Positions 1-10,117 of a stretch of DNA of 64,000 nt are shown piece after piece. The notes beneath the pieces are model-generated. The model saw only the letters and a list, made by a program, of their open reading frames with translations, made no database searches and had not been told where the DNA came from. Made by a program: the position numbers and the translations under genes. Every line of letters begins with the position of its first letter. Position 1 is the first letter of the stretch. The stretch covers positions 1,124 through 65,123 of the forward strand of contig NZ_NXGV01000006.1 of assembly GCF_002407605.1 (NCBI RefSeq). The letters are read 5' to 3'. The stretch comes from Marinobacter sp. ANT_B65 (GTDB lineage: Bacteria > Pseudomonadota > Gammaproteobacteria > Pseudomonadales > Oleiphilaceae).

Positions 1-86
1 CTGAAAGCTTTTTCTTCAACATTTTCAAACGGTTAACTCTCTCAAAACACTCCGCTGCTCCGGTGTGTCCCTCAAGCGAGATGCGC

Positions 87-114
87 ATTCTACAGAGCTG
101 GGCGCAGGTGTCAA
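87..114 (-). promoter_or_regulatory. Strong sigma70 promoter, probable rRNA operon promoter reading off the left edge
   Basis: On the minus strand a perfect -35 TTGACA (109-114) is followed after 16 bp by a -10 TAGAAT (87-92) and a GC-rich discriminator (GCGCATC), the usual pattern of growth-rate and stringently controlled stable-RNA promoters. The leader then runs to base 1 with no open frame. In P. aeruginosa an rRNA operon lies beside pssA-ilvCHI, so a 16S gene just left of the window is the likely target. The promoter boxes are seen directly; the rRNA target is inference. Confidence 0.62.
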
Positions 115-209
115 CGGCCACTTTCAGTTAATTCTGCCGGACTTCGGTTTCCACTTATAAAACCACCCGTTCAACGGCAGAATCGGTTGAAAATCGCACC
201 TCTATTCCT

Positions 210-1079
210 TTAAACCTCCGAATCCTGCTTACCGGCTTTCGCCGACCGGCGACGCGGCTTTCCCCGGAATAGCGCGCGAACAGGTCCCGACGCCGCATAA
301 ATCAGAAAACCAGTGAATAGTACTGTAGCCGGATCCAGAGCAATAACCACAAGAATCAGGACGACAAGCAGAATTGCAGCGAAAGGAACGCGGCCGCGCA
401 GATCAAGGTCCTTGAAACTACGATACAACACGTTACTGACCATCAAGACTCCCGTACCACCCACAACGACGACTGTCAGTAATGTCAGCCAGCTCGAAGG
501 CTCAAAAGCATGAAAACACCATACCAGGCCAGCAACGCATGCCGCAGCCGCAGGGCTGGGCAGTCCCACGAAAAACTTTTTATCAACAGAGCCTATCTGC
601 GTATTGAATCGAGCCAGACGCAGCGCTGCACCAGCAACGTATATGAACGTAATGGCCCAACCGATTTTATCCAGGCTGTTAAGAGACCAAAAGAATGCTA
701 CAAATCCGGGAGCGACACCAAAGGCAACCATATCTGCGAGGCTGTCATACTCCTCACCGAATTTGCTCTGGGTATTGGTCATTCGGGCAACCCGCCCATC
801 AAGACCATCGAGAATCATGGACACAAATATAGCGATGGCAGCATTATCGAAAACACCGCCCGCCGCAGAAACAACCGCGTAGAACCCAGAAAACAACGAC
901 GCCGTTGTAAGTGCGTTAGGCAGAAGGTATATCCCCTTCCTGCGTACTGGCGCACCTTCAACAAGCTCTTCTTCAACCACTTCGCCCGGTTCGATATCAC
1001 AATCGACGGCCGAGCAGGAAGTCGGTTTGGACTCACCGGCCACGGAGCCCGGTTCAGCATCTTTTCTTTCTTCAGTCAT
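210..1079 (-). CDS. pssA: CDP-diacylglycerol--serine O-phosphatidyltransferase
   Basis: This inner-membrane enzyme joins CDP-diacylglycerol and L-serine to form phosphatidylserine, the precursor of phosphatidylethanolamine. The CDP-alcohol phosphotransferase motif (DG..DG..AR, then G...D...D) lies at about residues 91-116, and several hydrophobic segments follow. A charged, acidic N-terminal tail of about 45 residues precedes the first membrane segment, and the C-terminus is basic. I chose the ATG at 1079 because GGAG lies 8 bases upstream; an ATG at 1085 is in frame but only 2 bases from the same GGAG. The gene follows ilvC after a terminator, as in Pseudomonas. Confidence 0.93.
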   Translation of the reverse strand: MTEERKDAEPGSVAGESKPTSCSAVDCDIEPGEVVEEELVEGAPVRRKGIYLLPNALTTASLFSGFYAVVSAAGGVFDNAAIAIFVSMILDGLDGRVARMTNTQSKFGEEYDSLADMVAFGVAPGFVAFFWSLNSLDKIGWAITFIYVAGAALRLARFNTQIGSVDKKFFVGLPSPAAAACVAGLVWCFHAFEPSSWLTLLTVVVVGGTGVLMVSNVLYRSFKDLDLRGRVPFAAILLVVLILVVIALDPATVLFTGFLIYAASGPVRALFRGKPRRRSAKAGKQDSEV

Positions 1080-1118
1080 TCCCATTACTCCGGAAAGTAT
1101 TTGGGCGAAGTATATACG

Positions 1119-1145
1119 AAAAACGCGGCCACCCGGGCCGCGTTT
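1119..1145 (-). terminator. Rho-independent terminator after ilvC
   Basis: A 10-bp perfect GC-rich stem (1121-1130 with 1136-1145) has a 5-base loop and a run of T on the minus strand. It lies 24 bases past the ilvC stop and ends the ilvIHC unit before pssA. Confidence 0.75.
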
Positions 1146-1168
1146 CGTTAAACCAAGCAGAACTCCGC

Positions 1169-2197
<1,029 letters not shown>

Positions 2198-2208
2198 TTA
2201 TTTGTGGC

Positions 2209-2224
2209 GGCCTTTCAAAAGGCC
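2209..2224 (-). other. Intercistronic hairpin between ilvH and ilvC
   Basis: A 7-bp perfect stem (GGCCTTT with AAAGGCC) has a 2-base loop and no T run after it. It is not a standard terminator. It may be an RNA processing or stability element that sets the ratio of IlvC to the acetolactate synthase subunits; that role is inference. Confidence 0.4.
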
Positions 2225-2250
2225 AGACCGTTCGTAATATATGAAAACGC

Positions 2251-2742
2251 TTAAAGGCTCAAAACCTTCTCGCCTCTGGCGATTCCGGAAACGCCAGAGC
2301 GCACTACCTCAAGAACACCCGACGTACCGATAGCCTGAATAAAGCCATCCAGCTTGTCGCTGTCACCCGCTAACTGAACCGTATAGACAGAACTTGTCAC
2401 ATCAACAATCTGCCCCCGGAAAATATCTACCGTGCGCTTTATTTCAGCGCGCTGAGAGCCTGTCGCCTTGAGCTTGACCAACATCAGTTCCCGCTCAATG
2501 TGCGGACCTTCAGTCAAATCTACCAGCTTGACCACTTCAACGAGCTTGTTCAGCTGCTTGGTGATCTGCTCAATAACCCGATCAGAACCGGATGTGGTAA
2601 CCGTCAGCCGGGATAAGGTTTCATCCTCCGTGGGCGCGACAGTCAGCGTCTCAATGTTGTAGTTCCGCTGCGAAAACAGCCCGACCACACGAGACAGGGC
2701 GCCCGGTTCATTTTCAAGCAACACAGAAATGATTCGACGCAT
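2251..2742 (-). CDS. ilvH: Acetolactate synthase small (regulatory) subunit
   Basis: This is the 163-residue regulatory subunit that gives valine feedback control and full activity to the IlvI catalytic subunit. The N-terminal ACT domain begins at residue 1 (MRRIISVLLENEPGALSRVV), and the C-terminal half is the usual small-subunit domain. The ATG at 2742 is preferred because it matches the family start and lies 2 bases after the ilvI stop, which suggests translational coupling. A longer in-frame reading to 2772 would overlap ilvI and lacks family support. Confidence 0.95.
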   Translation of the reverse strand: MRRIISVLLENEPGALSRVVGLFSQRNYNIETLTVAPTEDETLSRLTVTTSGSDRVIEQITKQLNKLVEVVKLVDLTEGPHIERELMLVKLKATGSQRAEIKRTVDIFRGQIVDVTSSVYTVQLAGDSDKLDGFIQAIGTSGVLEVVRSGVSGIARGEKVLSL

Positions 2743-2744
2743 GA

Positions 2745-4463
2745 TCACACCCTCTCCGTCTTGCTGATCCACATATCCTTCATGCAGCCGCGGGCAACCT
2801 GCATCGGATATACGTGCTCAAAACGATCAACCTGAATGTCCACGAAAACCAGCTTGTCTTTCATGGCCAGAACTTCTTTGAGCATCGGCTCCAGATCTTC
2901 TTTTCTGTCGATCCGGACACCCACATGCCCGTATGCTTCCGCCAGCTTGATAAAGTCTGGCAAGGATTCCATATACGAATGTGAGTGGCGGGACTCGTAG
3001 TTCATGTCCTGCCACTGCCTCACCATACCCAGAGACTGGTTATTCAGGTTGATGATTTTCACCGGCAGATTGTACTGCTTGCAGGTAGACAGCTCCTGAA
3101 TATTCATCTGGATACTGCCCTCACCGGTAATGCAAAGCACTTCATCATCCGGGTGAGTCAGCTTTACTCCCATAGCTGCAGGCAAGCCGAAGCCCATAGT
3201 CCCCAGACCACCTGAGTTGATCCAACGATTGGGCTTGTCGAACTTGTAGTATTGGGCTGCGAACATCTGATGCTGCCCTACGTCGGAAGTAACAAATGCA
3301 TCGCCCTTGGTAAGACGGCACAGCATTTCGATCACTTCCTGAGGCTTGATTACATCCGGACTGGTTTCATAGCGCATACCGTGGAAGGCTCGCCATTCAT
3401 CGATCTGCTTCCACCACGATGCAAGAGCCTCCGCATCCGGCTTTTCCTTACTCTCTTTGACCAGCGCAATCATTTCCTTGAGAACAGCATCAACAGGCCC
3501 GACAATCGGGACATCTGCATCTATTGTTTTGGAGATGGACGCCGGATCAATATCAATATGAATAATCCGTGCACCAGGACAGAATTTTTCAGTTGCGTTG
3601 GTTACGCGATCATCAAACCGGGCACCGACCGCCAGGATAAGATCCGAGTGGTGCATCGCCATATTGGCTTCATATGTTCCATGCATACCCAGCCAGCCGA
3701 GATGCTGCTTGTCACTGGCCGGATAACAACCAATACCCATCAGGGTGTTGGTGATCGGAAAACCCAGTTTGTGCACCAGGTCGGTCAACTGGTCCGAAGC
3801 CTTACCTAGAATAACTCCGCCGCCGGCATAAATGATCGGACGACGAGCCGCCAACATCATGTCTACCGCTTTTTTGATCTGCCCCGCGTGACCGCGTATT
3901 GCCGGATTGTAAGATCGAAGTTTGACCTTCTTCGGATAAGCATACTCAAAGCGCTCATTCGGTGCGGTCATATCCTTGGGAATATCAACAACAACAGGCC
4001 CGGGACGACCAGTCGACGCAATGTAATACGCCTTACGGACAACCTCGGGAATCTCGGAAGGATGACGCACACTGAGGTTGTGCTTAACCACGGGCCGGGA
4101 AACACCAATCATGTCGGTTTCCTGAAAGGCATCTTCGCCGATCAGGGTAGACGCAACCTGGCCGCACAGAACCACCATCGGAATGGAGTCCATGAAAGCG
4201 GTCGCGATACCGGTAATAGTGTTGGTAGCTCCAGGACCGGAAGTGACAAGCACGGTTCCAGGCAGCCCGGTTGCACGGGCGTAGCCGTCAGCCATATGTA
4301 CAGCTGCCTGCTCGTGCCTTACCAGAATATGCTTGACCTTATCCTGCCTGAACAACGCATCATAAATATGCAGGGCTGCGCCACCCGGATAGCCGTATAT
4401 GTACTCGATCCCTTCATCCTGCAGGGAGCGGATCAGCATATCGGCGCCAGACAATAACTCCAC
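2745..4463 (-). CDS. ilvI: Acetolactate synthase large (catalytic) subunit
   Basis: This thiamine-diphosphate enzyme condenses two pyruvates, or pyruvate and 2-oxobutyrate, in the first common step of branched-chain amino acid synthesis. The catalytic glutamate region ([16 protein letters not shown]) lies near residue 50. The C-terminal ThDP motif begins with GEGSIQMN and ends in NLNNQ. At 572 residues it has the usual family length. The start is a GTG at 4463 with GAGGG about 11 bases upstream; an ATG at 4439 is a less likely alternative. A long leader precedes it (see 4464-4747). Confidence 0.95.
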   Translation of the reverse strand: MELLSGADMLIRSLQDEGIEYIYGYPGGAALHIYDALFRQDKVKHILVRHEQAAVHMADGYARATGLPGTVLVTSGPGATNTITGIATAFMDSIPMVVLCGQVASTLIGEDAFQETDMIGVSRPVVKHNLSVRHPSEIPEVVRKAYYIASTGRPGPVVVDIPKDMTAPNERFEYAYPKKVKLRSYNPAIRGHAGQIKKAVDMMLAARRPIIYAGGGVILGKASDQLTDLVHKLGFPITNTLMGIGCYPASDKQHLGWLGMHGTYEANMAMHHSDLILAVGARFDDRVTNATEKFCPGARIIHIDIDPASISKTIDADVPIVGPVDAVLKEMIALVKESKEKPDAEALASWWKQIDEWRAFHGMRYETSPDVIKPQEVIEMLCRLTKGDAFVTSDVGQHQMFAAQYYKFDKPNRWINSGGLGTMGFGLPAAMGVKLTHPDDEVLCITGEGSIQMNIQELSTCKQYNLPVKIINLNNQSLGMVRQWQDMNYESRHSHSYMESLPDFIKLAEAYGHVGVRIDRKEDLEPMLKEVLAMKDKLVFVDIQVDRFEHVYPMQVARGCMKDMWISKTERV

Positions 4464-4747
4464 GATTTTCTACCCTCTTCTACGAGTGAATGAGCCGGGC
4501 ACATGCCCGATTGCCTGGATCCACGGTTTCCCTGCTTCTTTTGAAAGCGGAACCGGCTGCTCCACACCTTGTTAAGAGGTTGTCTCCTGGCCAGCCGCCC
4601 TCCTGAGGGTTGCGGAGAACGGCCAATCAACGGGTTGCACGTAAGCAACAACCATTCCGCGACAGATGCGCGGCACGCTCAGTGTGGTAAATAACAGGGG
4701 ATACTTGCACGGGATTGCCGGCCGTATTAACCCCAGTCTTCAGGCAA
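4464..4747 (-). other. Long untranslated leader of ilvI with a possible regulatory fold
   Basis: From the predicted promoter at 4754-4781 to the ilvI GTG lie about 280 bases without a recognised gene. They hold a short Val-rich frame (4572-4655) and nested inverted repeats: TGGCC (4621-4625 region) pairs with GGCCA (4588-4592 region) around an inner CCCTC/GAGGG hairpin. No clear terminator T-run follows, so classical attenuation is not proved. A leader this long before a branched-chain amino acid operon suggests RNA-level control; that is inference. Confidence 0.35.
4572..4655 (-). CDS. Possible Val-rich leader peptide upstream of ilvI
   Basis: This is a 27-codon frame inside the ilvI leader whose first ten residues include four valines (MVVAYVQPVD). 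Amino-acid-rich leader peptides are the known sensing element of ilv attenuators. The frame has only a poor ribosome binding site (GGA directly before the ATG), and the following hairpins lack a T-run, so it may be chance. I report it because of its position and its valine content. Confidence 0.22.
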   Translation of the reverse strand: MVVAYVQPVDWPFSATLRRAAGQETTS

Positions 4748-4753
4748 TCGGTA

Positions 4754-4781
4754 ATTCTGACAGCGGGAAACTCCCTGTCAA
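4754..4781 (-). promoter_or_regulatory. Predicted ilvI promoter
   Basis: A perfect -35 TTGACA (4776-4781) is followed after 16 bp by -10 CAGAAT (4754-4759) on the minus strand. The boxes overlap an inverted repeat TGACAG...CTGTCA (11-base spacer) that could be an operator. It is the best sigma70-like sequence I found in the 516-base gap between ilvI and the DUF4124 gene. Confidence 0.5.
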
Positions 4782-4979
4782 TAGCCTCTGCTGCTTTCTA
4801 TGCCCATACTGACCAATGCTCTGGCATAATTAATCGCAACTGAGATGCATAGATTTGAACCAGGCGGAAGAAAATGCTTCGCTCAAATGGCATTATAGGA
4901 ATACATGAAACAGAATAACGGGCCCGGATTTGCAGGCTGCGGCCTTGCCGGGAGCAGTGCACACACCACGAGTATAGCC

Positions 4980-5444
4980 ATGAACAGAAAAACCCTGACG
5001 CTGACACTTTTGATGGCCTTAACACCTGGCATGGCCATGAGCGCCTCCGTATTCAAATGGACCGACGAAAATGGCGTGACACACTTTGGTGACCGCCAGC
5101 CCACAGGCGCAAATTCTGAAACAGTAAACGTTCGTTCCGGAACATCTTCGAGTGCCGCAGCCAGCCGACCCAGCCCTCAACAGCAACTTGGAGAGCTTCA
5201 GGAACAGCAAGAGGAAGAAGCTCAAAGAGAAAAGGAAACGGCAGTCGAAGCAGCTCGCCGCAAACAACGCGAGGCAAACTGCGAAACCGCCCGCACGAAC
5301 CTGGACGTCATTAAAGACAATGCCCGGATTCGCATCAAGGAAGACGGTGAAATGCGTTACCTGACCCCGGAAGAAATCATTGAACAACGTAAGAAGCTGG
5401 AAAAAATTGCAGCTGAAAATTGCGAACCCGAAGCTCCACAATAA
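4980..5444 (+). CDS. DUF4124 domain-containing exported protein
   Basis: The protein has a signal peptide (MNRKTLTLTLLMALTPGMAMSA) followed by a short DUF4124 domain (SVFKWTDENGVTHFGDRQP), a glutamine/glutamate-rich stretch likely to be helical (about residues 60-100), and a C-terminal part with two cysteines. It is predicted to act in the periplasm; the function of the family is unknown. The ATG at 4980 places the signal peptide at the N-terminus. An in-frame ATG at 4905 has a better AGGA site but would put 25 odd residues before the signal peptide. Confidence 0.75.
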   Translation: MNRKTLTLTLLMALTPGMAMSASVFKWTDENGVTHFGDRQPTGANSETVNVRSGTSSSAAASRPSPQQQLGELQEQQEEEAQREKETAVEAARRKQREANCETARTNLDVIKDNARIRIKEDGEMRYLTPEEIIEQRKKLEKIAAENCEPEAPQ

Positions 5445-5461
5445 AGTCAGGACCTGACGGC

Positions 5462-5495
5462 AAAAAAAAGGGGGCAAAGCCTAGGCTCTGCCCCC
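5462..5495 (-). terminator. Terminator after clpB, probably bidirectional
   Basis: The stem GGGGGCA...TGCCCCC with an inner AGCC/GGCT (5470-5495) is followed on the minus strand by eight T (5462-5469). It lies 21 bases past the clpB stop and also faces the end of the convergent DUF4124 gene. Confidence 0.85.
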
Positions 5496-5516
5496 TTGTA
5501 TGCCCTAAAGCTCTGT

Positions 5517-8093
5517 TCAGGCCTTGTCGAAAACCAGCTTACCCCCCTCCACTTTAGCCAGGATCGTGTCGCCAGCAACAAAGTCACCTTTCAGCAACCT
5601 CTGAGCCAGAGGATTTTCGATCATCCGCTGAATTGCACGCTTGAGTGGTCGCGCGCCGTAAACCGGGTCATACCCCACTTCTGCCAGCAGATCCATGGCG
5701 GTTTCGTCCAGCTCCAGCTTCATATCCCGCTCTTGTAATCGTTTACCAAGAATCTCTATCTGGACTTTAGCGATACCATGTATCTGATCTTCCGCAAGCG
5801 GATGAAATACAACCACTTCATCAACACGGTTAATAAACTCCGGACGGAAGTGAGTACCCACTTCTTCCATCACGGCACTCTTCATGGACTCGTAATTCTC
5901 TTCTCCCGCCCTCTGCTGGATGATGTCCGAGCCAAGGTTAGATGTCATTACAATCACTGTATTACGGAAGTCTACTGTGCGGCCCTGGCCGTCCGTCAGG
6001 CGGCCGTCATCCAGCACCTGCAGAAGTATGTTAAATACATCCGGGTGCGCCTTCTCAACTTCGTCGAGCAGAAGCACAGAGTACGGGCGGCGACGAACCG
6101 CTTCAGTGAGGTACCCCCCCTCCTCGTAACCAACATAACCCGGGGGCGCACCAATCAAACGGGCAACAGAGTGCTTCTCCATAAACTCTGACATGTCAAT
6201 ACGCACCATGGCGTCGTCGGTGTCGAAAAGGAACGAAGCCAAAGCTTTACAAAGCTCGGTTTTACCCACTCCGGTTGGGCCCAGAAAGAGAAACGACCCA
6301 TTTGGCCTGTTCGGATCTGAAAGGCCTGCCCGCGAACGACGAACAGCGTTCGAGACAGCTTCTACAGCCTCGTTCTGACCAATTACGCGATTATGCAATG
6401 CATCTTCCATGCGCATCAGTTTGTCGCGCTCGCCTTCAAGCATCTTGGAGACCGGAATTCCCGTCCACTTGGATACCACTTCCGCAATTTCCTCATCGGT
6501 AACGCGGTTTCTCAGGAGTTTCATTTCCATCATTTCTGCCTGGCTCGCCATATCCAGCTGGCGCTCCAGCTCCGGAATGCGACCGTACTGCAGTTCAGAC
6601 ATCTTGCCCAGATCCCCTGCCCGCCGAGCGTTTTCCAGATCAATGCGGGCTTGCTCAAGCTGACTCTTGATTTTCTGGGAACCCTGCAACGCAGCTTTTT
6701 CGGTGTTCCATACTTCCTCAAGGTCTGCGTACTCACGCTCAATACCCTGAATCACCCCGGACAACTCTTCCAGGCGCTTCTTCGATGCCGCGTCCGTTTC
6801 CTTTTTCAAGGCTTCACGCTCAATTTTGAGCTGAATCAGCCTGCGCTCGAGGCGATCAAGGGGCTCCGGCTTCGAGTCCATCTCCATACGAATCTGGCTG
6901 GCCGCTTCATCGATCAGGTCAATGGCCTTATCCGGCAGTTGACGGTCCGTTATGTAACGCTGTGACAACTTGGCGGCAGCAATAATCGCTCCGTCGGTCA
7001 CTTCTACACCGTGGTGCACCTCATAACGCTCTTTCAAACCACGAAGGATCGCAACCGTATCTTCTTCACTCGGCTCGGCCACCAGCACCTTCTGGAACCG
7101 ACGCTCCAAGGCTGCGTCTTTCTCAATATTTTCACGATACTCGTTCAACGTGGTGGCGCCCACGCAATGCAACTCACCACGTGCCAAAGCAGGCTTCAGC
7201 ATATTGCCCGCATCCATAGAACCTTCGGCTTTACCCGCACCCACCATGGTATGAATTTCGTCGATAAACAGGATGATCTGGCCTTCCTGTTTGGCAAGCT
7301 CACTCAACACTGCTTTCAGGCGCTCTTCAAACTCGCCCCTGAACTTGGCACCCGCAATAAGCGAGCCCATATCCAAGGACAAAACCCGCTTGTTTTTCAG
7401 GCCTTCCGGTACCTCACCGTTTACAATCCGCTGCGCCAGGCCTTCCGCGATTGCAGTTTTACCAACCCCTGGCTCACCAATCAGAACCGGGTTGTTTTTA
7501 CGCCGACGCTGCAACACCTGAATAGTGCGACGAATTTCATCATCGCGACCTATCACCGGATCAAGTTTCCCCGCTTCCGCTCTCTCGGTCAGATCAATCG
7601 TGTACTTCGACAAGGCCTGACGGTTTTCCTCTGCACCCGCATCATTCACTGTTTCACCACCCCGCACCGCATTAATAGCGTTTTCCAGCGCCGCTTTATC
7701 CACACCCTGCTCACGTAAAACCCGACCAAGCGTGCCCCTGTCTTCCAATGCGGCCAGCAGCATTAACTCACTCGAGATAAACTGGTCTTTGCGCTTCTGA
7801 GCCAACTTGTCGGCTATATTAAACAGGCGTCCCATGTCGTTTGACATGGCAACATCTCCAGCGCTGCCGCTTACTTCAGGCAGATCCTCAATTTCCTTCG
7901 CCACAGCCTGACGAACCCGGCCAGGCTCAGCACCCGCCTGCTTGAGAAGCGGTTTGATCGAACTACCCTTCTGGTCAAGCATCGCCTGCATTAAATGCAG
8001 GGGTTCGATAAAGTTATGATCCTTGCCTACAGCGAGTGACTGGGCATCGGCCAGCGCGGTTTGCAGAAGACTGGTAAGTTTGTCAATTCTCAT
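5517..8093 (-). CDS. clpB: ATP-dependent disaggregase ClpB
   Basis: ClpB is a hexameric AAA+ chaperone that, with DnaK, pulls polypeptides out of aggregates after heat stress. At 858 residues it is full length. It has Clp N repeats at the N-terminus, a first AAA module with Walker A GEPGVGKT (about 206) and LFIDEIH, the coiled-coil middle domain (about 410-525) that marks ClpB rather than ClpA or ClpC, and a second AAA module with GPTGVGKT (about 605) and LLLDEVE. GGGGA lies 8 bases before the ATG. It follows rluD-pgeF as in enterics and pseudomonads, with its own heat-shock-type promoter. Confidence 0.97.
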   Translation of the reverse strand: MRIDKLTSLLQTALADAQSLAVGKDHNFIEPLHLMQAMLDQKGSSIKPLLKQAGAEPGRVRQAVAKEIEDLPEVSGSAGDVAMSNDMGRLFNIADKLAQKRKDQFISSELMLLAALEDRGTLGRVLREQGVDKAALENAINAVRGGETVNDAGAEENRQALSKYTIDLTERAEAGKLDPVIGRDDEIRRTIQVLQRRRKNNPVLIGEPGVGKTAIAEGLAQRIVNGEVPEGLKNKRVLSLDMGSLIAGAKFRGEFEERLKAVLSELAKQEGQIILFIDEIHTMVGAGKAEGSMDAGNMLKPALARGELHCVGATTLNEYRENIEKDAALERRFQKVLVAEPSEEDTVAILRGLKERYEVHHGVEVTDGAIIAAAKLSQRYITDRQLPDKAIDLIDEAASQIRMEMDSKPEPLDRLERRLIQLKIEREALKKETDAASKKRLEELSGVIQGIEREYADLEEVWNTEKAALQGSQKIKSQLEQARIDLENARRAGDLGKMSELQYGRIPELERQLDMASQAEMMEMKLLRNRVTDEEIAEVVSKWTGIPVSKMLEGERDKLMRMEDALHNRVIGQNEAVEAVSNAVRRSRAGLSDPNRPNGSFLFLGPTGVGKTELCKALASFLFDTDDAMVRIDMSEFMEKHSVARLIGAPPGYVGYEEGGYLTEAVRRRPYSVLLLDEVEKAHPDVFNILLQVLDDGRLTDGQGRTVDFRNTVIVMTSNLGSDIIQQRAGEENYESMKSAVMEEVGTHFRPEFINRVDEVVVFHPLAEDQIHGIAKVQIEILGKRLQERDMKLELDETAMDLLAEVGYDPVYGARPLKRAIQRMIENPLAQRLLKGDFVAGDTILAKVEGGKLVFDKA

Positions 8094-8129
8094 GAATTTT
8101 TCCCCGATTTATCCGGCAAATGCGATCAT

Positions 8130-8158
8130 TTATTATGCATTTTGCTTTCCTTTGACAA
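8130..8158 (-). promoter_or_regulatory. Predicted sigma70 promoter of clpB
   Basis: On the minus strand, -35 TTGTCA (8153-8158), a 17-bp spacer and -10 TAATAA (8130-8135) lie 37 bases before the clpB ATG. It could supply basal expression beside the heat-shock promoter just upstream. Confidence 0.5.
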
Positions 8159-8161
8159 CTA

Positions 8162-8189
8162 ATGTAGGGGCATTCGGAGGAAGTTCAAG
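8162..8189 (-). promoter_or_regulatory. Sigma32 (RpoH)-type heat-shock promoter of clpB
   Basis: On the minus strand, CTTGAA (8184-8189), a 13-bp spacer and CCCCTACAT (8162-8170) match the RpoH consensus CTTGAA / CCCCATNT closely. The site is about 70 bases before the clpB start and inside the pgeF-clpB gap. Confidence 0.72.
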
Positions 8190-8227
8190 GTCAGCACCAA
8201 AGGCAACCGTCAGGAAATTGACATGGC

Positions 8228-8995
8228 TCAGTTTTTCCAGACGAGCGTTACCATACGGCCTGTCTGCCCATCACGCCGGTAAGAGTAGAAACGCTGAGTG
8301 TCGGCAACCGTGCAAAAATTACCGCCCGATATATTTTTGACGCCCAGCGCCTCGAGCCGCTGTCGGGCAAGACGGTATATGTCGGCCATATAATGGCCTT
8401 CGCGGGCACCCAACGAACTGAAAGCCACCTCGGACCGTGGGTCTTGTTCTATAAAAGCGGCTTTTACTTCAGGCCCGACCTCAAACGACTGCGGGCCTAT
8501 TGCGGGCCCGAGCCAAGCCATCAGCGTTTTACCCGGCAACTCCATGCTGGCAACCAGATTTTCCAGGACTCCATTACAAAGACCCCGCCAACCAGCGTGA
8601 GCTGCAGCTACAGTGGTTCCATCCTGATCGCAAAGAATTACAGGCAAACAGTCTGCCGTGAGAATTGCACAGGCCCTGCCGGATACCCGGGTAAAGCATG
8701 CATCTGCGTCCGGAATACCAATGAGGCCTCCTGCAAACAGTTCGACAACCTCTGTGCCATGAACCTGATTTAACCACCCAAAGGCGTCAACCGGAAGACT
8801 ACAAGCACCAGACAGCCTCAAACGGTTTTCGGCCACATGCTCCGGAATGTCGCCCACGTGGGCTCCCAGGTTCAGGCTCGCCCAGGGGGGCTGACTGACA
8901 CCACCATCTCTGGTTGTGCACAGGGCACAGATATTCGGAGGCGCTGACCAGTCAGGGCGAATAAAGGTTAGCAAAGACGCAGCTTCAGAACTCAT
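8228..8995 (-). CDS. pgeF: Laccase-domain purine nucleoside phosphorylase / peptidoglycan editing factor
   Basis: This is a YfiH/PgeF family protein (DUF152). Members have zinc- or copper-dependent purine nucleoside phosphorylase or adenosine deaminase activity in vitro, and E. coli PgeF keeps serine out of the peptidoglycan stem peptide. The metal-site segments are visible: NQVHG, TADCLP and AHAGWRG. The ATG at 8995 has GGAG 5 bases upstream and overlaps the rluD stop by 11 bases, suggesting coupled translation. The frame is open to 9067, but that part lies inside rluD. Confidence 0.9.
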   Translation of the reverse strand: MSSEAASLLTFIRPDWSAPPNICALCTTRDGGVSQPPWASLNLGAHVGDIPEHVAENRLRLSGACSLPVDAFGWLNQVHGTEVVELFAGGLIGIPDADACFTRVSGRACAILTADCLPVILCDQDGTTVAAAHAGWRGLCNGVLENLVASMELPGKTLMAWLGPAIGPQSFEVGPEVKAAFIEQDPRSEVAFSSLGAREGHYMADIYRLARQRLEALGVKNISGGNFCTVADTQRFYSYRRDGQTGRMVTLVWKN

Positions 8996-9962
8996 TACTC
9001 TCCAGTTCATGGGCATGCTTACGCAAAGCAGCGAGCAGGCCGACGAAATCCTCTGGCAAAGGTACATCCCAGCTCAGGGTTTCTCCGGTCTCCGGGTGTT
9101 CCAACGTGAGTTGGCGCGCATGCAGAGCCTGCCGGTGAAACGCCGATAACACTTCCCGCAACTCTTCCGTTGTACCCTTTGGCAGGCGCAGGCGACCACC
9201 ATAAAGCGGATCACCAACCAGCGGGTGTTTTACATGAGCCATATGTACACGGATCTGATGAGTACGACCGCTTTCAAGTTTGCAACGCACATGGGTATGG
9301 GCAGCAAAGCGCTCAATCAGACGGTAGTGGGTTATTGCGGGCTTACCACTTTTGACCACCCCCATTTTTTTACGCTCATGGGGATGACGGCCAATGGGCG
9401 CATCCACTGTAGCACCACCTGTCAGGGTGCCTACGACAACTGCTTCGTACTCACGCCCCATAGTACGGGTCTGCAACTGACCTACCAGAGATGTATGAGC
9501 AATCAGGCTTCGAGCCACCACCATAACGCCGGAGGTGTCTTTATCAAGACGATGGACGATGCCCGCACGGGGCAGATTTTCCACTTCTGGCGCGTAGTTC
9601 AGAAGCGCGTTCACCAGTGTGCCATCAGCATGACCAGCAGCCGGATGAACAACCAGACCAGCGGGTTTATTGATCACGAGAATGTGTTCGTCTTCATAGA
9701 CGATATCCAGGCTGATTGCTTCGGCCTGCCAGGTCACCTGAGCCTCAGGCTCAGCGTCAAGCTCCAGCCGGTCGCTCAGCATAACCTTGTCTCTTGGCTT
9801 GCGAACTTCGCCGTTTACCGTTAGCGCGCCGCTGCGAATCCATGACTGCAGGCGCGAACGGGAATGCTCCGGCATGAGTTCAGCAGCAGCCTGATCCAGG
9901 CGCCGGTCACTGAGAGCGGGCGGCACAGAAAAACTGGCAATTATTCGGTTTTCAGATGACAT
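8985..9962 (-). CDS. rluD: 23S rRNA pseudouridine synthase D
   Basis: RluD makes pseudouridines 1911, 1915 and 1917 in helix 69 of 23S rRNA. It has an N-terminal S4-like RNA-binding domain (about residues 18-70) and the catalytic domain with the HRLDKDTSGVMVVA motif holding the nucleophilic aspartate. Length 325 is typical. It is divergent from bamD, the same arrangement as in E. coli and Pseudomonas, and overlaps pgeF downstream. Confidence 0.95.
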   Translation of the reverse strand: MSSENRIIASFSVPPALSDRRLDQAAAELMPEHSRSRLQSWIRSGALTVNGEVRKPRDKVMLSDRLELDAEPEAQVTWQAEAISLDIVYEDEHILVINKPAGLVVHPAAGHADGTLVNALLNYAPEVENLPRAGIVHRLDKDTSGVMVVARSLIAHTSLVGQLQTRTMGREYEAVVVGTLTGGATVDAPIGRHPHERKKMGVVKSGKPAITHYRLIERFAAHTHVRCKLESGRTHQIRVHMAHVKHPLVGDPLYGGRLRLPKGTTEELREVLSAFHRQALHARQLTLEHPETGETLSWDVPLPEDFVGLLAALRKHAHELESNEF

Positions 9963-10117
9963 TAAGCCCCCGGGGCCTTGTGTGTGTTACGTTTCAGTCA
10001 GAATATTTGAAGCATCTGGGGTGTACACTCTACTTGGATTACGTGAGACTGCACATGAGACAAGTTCCCCGCTACAATACCGCACTCGAATTTATCGACA
10101 TTATACGGGATTCCGGC

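Noticed and set aside
510..1151. 213-residue plus-strand frame opposite pssA
   Set aside because: Antisense to a clear pssA with matching motifs; no ribosome site and no recognisable domain.
4433..4651. 72-residue minus-strand frame overlapping the ilvI start
   Set aside because: It starts at TTG, overlaps the ilvI start codon region out of frame and has no family features; the shorter Val-rich frame in the same leader is the better candidate.
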